From NCBI GenBank assembly GCA_026386995.1, contig JAPLMO010000477.1, positions 1-6,574 on the forward strand: a stretch of 6,574 nucleotides of DNA. Reading direction: 5' to 3'. The DNA is from Planctomycetota bacterium. GTDB taxonomy: Bacteria > Planctomycetota > Phycisphaerae > FEN-1346. Position numbers and translations under genes: made by a program. The notes below the pieces were generated by a model. That model did no database searches. It was not told the origin of the DNA and saw only the letters and a program-made list of their open reading frames with translations. Below are positions 4,766 through 6,574 of this stretch, piece by piece. Position 1 is the first letter of the stretch, and each line of letters starts with the position of its first letter.

Positions 4766-6574
4766 TTACGCCCTGCGACGGCGGCGGGCCAGAAGGCCCA
4801 CGCCGCCCAGCAGCACAAACGCCATCGTTGCCGGCTCGGGGACCACATCCAGCCGACCGGTGCCGGTGATAAAGGCACTTTCGTGCTGCGCACCGCTACT
4901 GAGCGCGCCCCAAGTGCCGGTGGCTTGCAGCACGTTGTCGAAATACAACGCCCCAATCGTGTCAGTGGTGCCGGTCGTAAGATTCAACACGCCGCCGGTT
5001 AACATGCGGACAGCGGCGGCATCAGCCAGATAGGCATTACTTATGCTGAGGGTACCCGCGTCGACCCGCGTGTCGCCCAGGTAGGTGTTGACTTGCGAGA
5101 GCGTCAGCGTGCCGCCGCCCTCCTTGATCAGTGTGCCGACAACGGTGCCGTCGATCACGCTATCGATCGAGTTGGTGTTGTTCGTGTCGAAGTAGGCTGG
5201 GCCGTTGAGATTCACCGTGCCGATGCCGGAAACGAGCGTTCCGCTGACGCCCACCATCCTCAAGCGACCATTGCTGAAGTTCAAGGTGCTCGAGGCGTTT
5301 GTGAGTTGGACGCCCGTGCGACCGTTGACCGAGCCGATTTTTACCAGGGCGGTATTGCCCGTGCCATTGCCGATATTCAGCGACGACGTGGCGCCGGTGA
5401 GATTCATCGCGGTCGAAGTCGTTGGAGGTGCGGCCCATGTCGTCCACGACACGGGGGCCGCCAGCGGGATCGTGTTATCCGTGTTGTTCATAATAAGCGA
5501 GCCGCCGTCGAAAACGTCGACGTGGTTGCCGCTGCCGCCGATGCCCGACTGGTTGCCGCCAACGGTCAATTCCTGACCCATGATCAAGTTGAACGTGGAC
5601 CCGACTCCGGTGACCTTGATGTAGTTGTTATTGGCGCCGGAGACGAAGCCGATGCCAAAGTTCTTGCCGGTTCCCGTGCCAAAGAGGTCGGCTCGGGCGC
5701 CAGCCTCGACGCGGAAACTGTTGCCGTCCGTATTGGCCTTCTCGCCGAGAGCGAAGTGGCCGTTGGCAGCGCCGTTGACCCTGAAGTAGGAGGGGGTCCC
5801 GCTCGGTGTTCCGTCGCTGGTTCCGGTGACGAGATAATAGTTATTATTGGTGGCGTCGGTGCCGTTGCCCTGGCCGGCTTCGATGCGCCCGCCGACGACC
5901 AATCCGCCGGCCTTGATTTCGTAGCCGTTGTTGCTGCCAACAGCACCAACCTGCACGTAACCGCTGCTGCTCCTGCTTAGCGTGGTGCCCAAACCGGTAA
6001 CGATCAACTTATTCCCGTTATTGCCGGCGGCTGAACCAATGATCCATCCAGCGCTACCGCCGCCCGATGTCTGAAGAACAAAGGCTCCGCTATCAATTTG
6101 GACGAGATTGTTGGAAGACTTCATGTTCAACTGGGCACTGTTGCCATACAACGTCCACGAAACCGTCGTGGGGAGAGACGTTGTGGCGCTGTACGTGCCC
6201 GGAGCAGAGATGTACACCTGGTTCCCGTCGTTGCCGGCAGAGCCGATGTTGAAGTTGCCGGTGACCAGGCGGCCGCTGGATCCGGTTACCTTGAGGATGT
6301 TGTTGCCGGAGGAGCCTCCCATGTAGGTATTGCCTGAAGAACCCCTATTGCTGCTATTGAGGATCATGGTCGCCAGCGTCCCGGTGACGTCGAGTTCGCT
6401 GCCGCCCTCGACGCTGAAATAGGCACTCTTGGCGCCGCCGTCGTTGGCGACAAGCAATGTATTGCCAGCCAGAACCAACTTGCCACCGCCAGTCAGCGTC
6501 AGAATGTTACCACTCGAACCAGCACCACCATAATTAATGTCCGCATTGATCGTGCCTGTCTTTCCGCTGGCCAC
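4766..6574 (-). CDS. beta-strand-repeat extracellular protein with PEP-CTERM sorting signal (N-terminus beyond the right edge)
   Basis: At least 602 residues; the frame is open at the right edge, so the true start is outside. Most of the visible part is low-complexity beta-strand repeats with a Gly/Asn ladder, for example NNILKVTGSSG (91-101), GNNGNKLIVTGLG (184-196), NNNYIKVTGVGS (315-326) and GSGNHVDVFDGGSL (347-360). This is the look of secreted right-handed beta-helix or autotransporter-passenger proteins. Residues about 480-511 (TLIKEGGGTLTL, NTYLGDTRVDAGTLSI) match the autotransporter-associated (PATR) repeat. The C-terminus is a textbook PEP-CTERM signal: VPEPAT (578-583), a hydrophobic helix, then RRRRRA. 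Such proteins are exported, processed by an exosortase in the inner membrane and placed on the surface or in extracellular polymer. No outer-membrane barrel domain or exosortase gene is seen here. A terminator follows directly, so it is the last gene of its transcript. The specific function is unknown. Confidence 0.87.
   Translation of the reverse strand: MASGKTGTINADINYGGAGSSGNILTLTGGGKLVLAGNTLLVANDGGAKSAYFSVEGGSELDVTGTLATMILNSSNRGSSGNTYMGGSSGNNILKVTGSSGRLVTGNFNIGSAGNDGNQVYISAPGTYSATTSLPTTVSWTLYGNSAQLNMKSSNNLVQIDSGAFVLQTSGGGSAGWIIGSAAGNNGNKLIVTGLGTTLSRSSSGYVQVGAVGSNNGYEIKAGGLVVGGRIEAGQGNGTDATNNNYYLVTGTSDGTPSGTPSYFRVNGAANGHFALGEKANTDGNSFRVEAGARADLFGTGTGKNFGIGFVSGANNNYIKVTGVGSTFNLIMGQELTVGGNQSGIGGSGNHVDVFDGGSLIMNNTDNTIPLAAPVSWTTWAAPPTTSTAMNLTGATSSLNIGNGTGNTALVKIGSVNGRTGVQLTNASSTLNFSNGRLRMVGVSGTLVSGIGTVNLNGPAYFDTNNTNSIDSVIDGTVVGTLIKEGGGTLTLSQVNTYLGDTRVDAGTLSISNAYLADAAAVRMLTGGVLNLTTGTTDTIGALYFDNVLQATGTWGALSSGAQHESAFITGTGRLDVVPEPATMAFVLLGGVGLLARRRRRA
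4769..4843 (-). other. PEP-CTERM sorting signal (C-terminal 25 codons)
   Basis: The last 25 residues comprise VPEPATMAF, a short Leu/Gly/Val transmembrane segment (VLLGGVGLLA) and five arginines plus Ala before TAA. The order of PEP motif, hydrophobic stretch and basic tail is the recognised exosortase target. It predicts that the organism encodes an exosortase elsewhere. Confidence 0.92.

Noticed and set aside
5093..5980. 295-codon plus-strand open frame opposite the PEP-CTERM protein gene
   Set aside because: It is low-complexity Ala/Val/Arg/Asp-rich sequence created by the antisense of Gly/Asn/Thr repeats; the minus-strand frame ends in a perfect PEP-CTERM signal followed by a terminator.

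Overview
The window is GC-rich bacterial DNA with every supported gene on the minus strand. Three features point to a Planctomycetota (or wider PVC) bacterium: a large HzsA-like diheme cytochrome with a TolB/PD40-type propeller, a DUF2341 plus LamG secreted protein, and an extracellular beta-strand-repeat protein ending in a PEP-CTERM sorting signal. The phylum call rests on remembered family distribution, not on a search.

Layout in the direction of transcription (right to left). First comes the 3' part of a large surface protein (6574 to 4766; its N-terminus lies beyond the right edge). It consists of degenerate Asn/Gly-rich beta-strand repeats, one autotransporter-associated (PATR) repeat and a C-terminal PEP-CTERM tail. 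A strong intrinsic terminator follows (4740 to 4701). Next is a gene-free stretch of about 500 bases (4700 to 4197). It holds a 30-bp exact direct repeat built into hairpin-forming units (4556-4690), an isolated inverted repeat (4392-4431), and a sigma70-like promoter candidate (4355 to 4328) that would start a transcript near 4321. Then comes the 1046-residue exported HzsA-like protein (4196 to 1056), with two CxxCH heme c motifs. Forty bases downstream, behind a clear Shine-Dalgarno site, is a DUF2341/LamG protein (1015 to 1, running off the left edge).

The cytochrome and the DUF2341/LamG gene look like one operon: an exported redox/propeller protein with an exported lectin-like-fold protein. 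The substrate is not visible. The HzsA resemblance should not be read as anammox: no HzsB/C-like or hydroxylamine-oxidoreductase-like gene is present, and the tyrosine that ligates the catalytic heme of true HzsA is not at the expected position. The DUF2341/LamG gene is broken near position 800. Residues before and after this point fit one continuous DUF2341 domain but lie in two different frames, best explained by a small deletion that is not a multiple of three (11 nt fits the family spacing).

The most notable points are the HzsA-like protein in a non-anammox context, its altered heme I site, its pairing with a LamG protein, the frameshift, and the hairpin repeat block between terminator and promoter. 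I found no RNA genes, CRISPR array, insertion sequence or recombinase.
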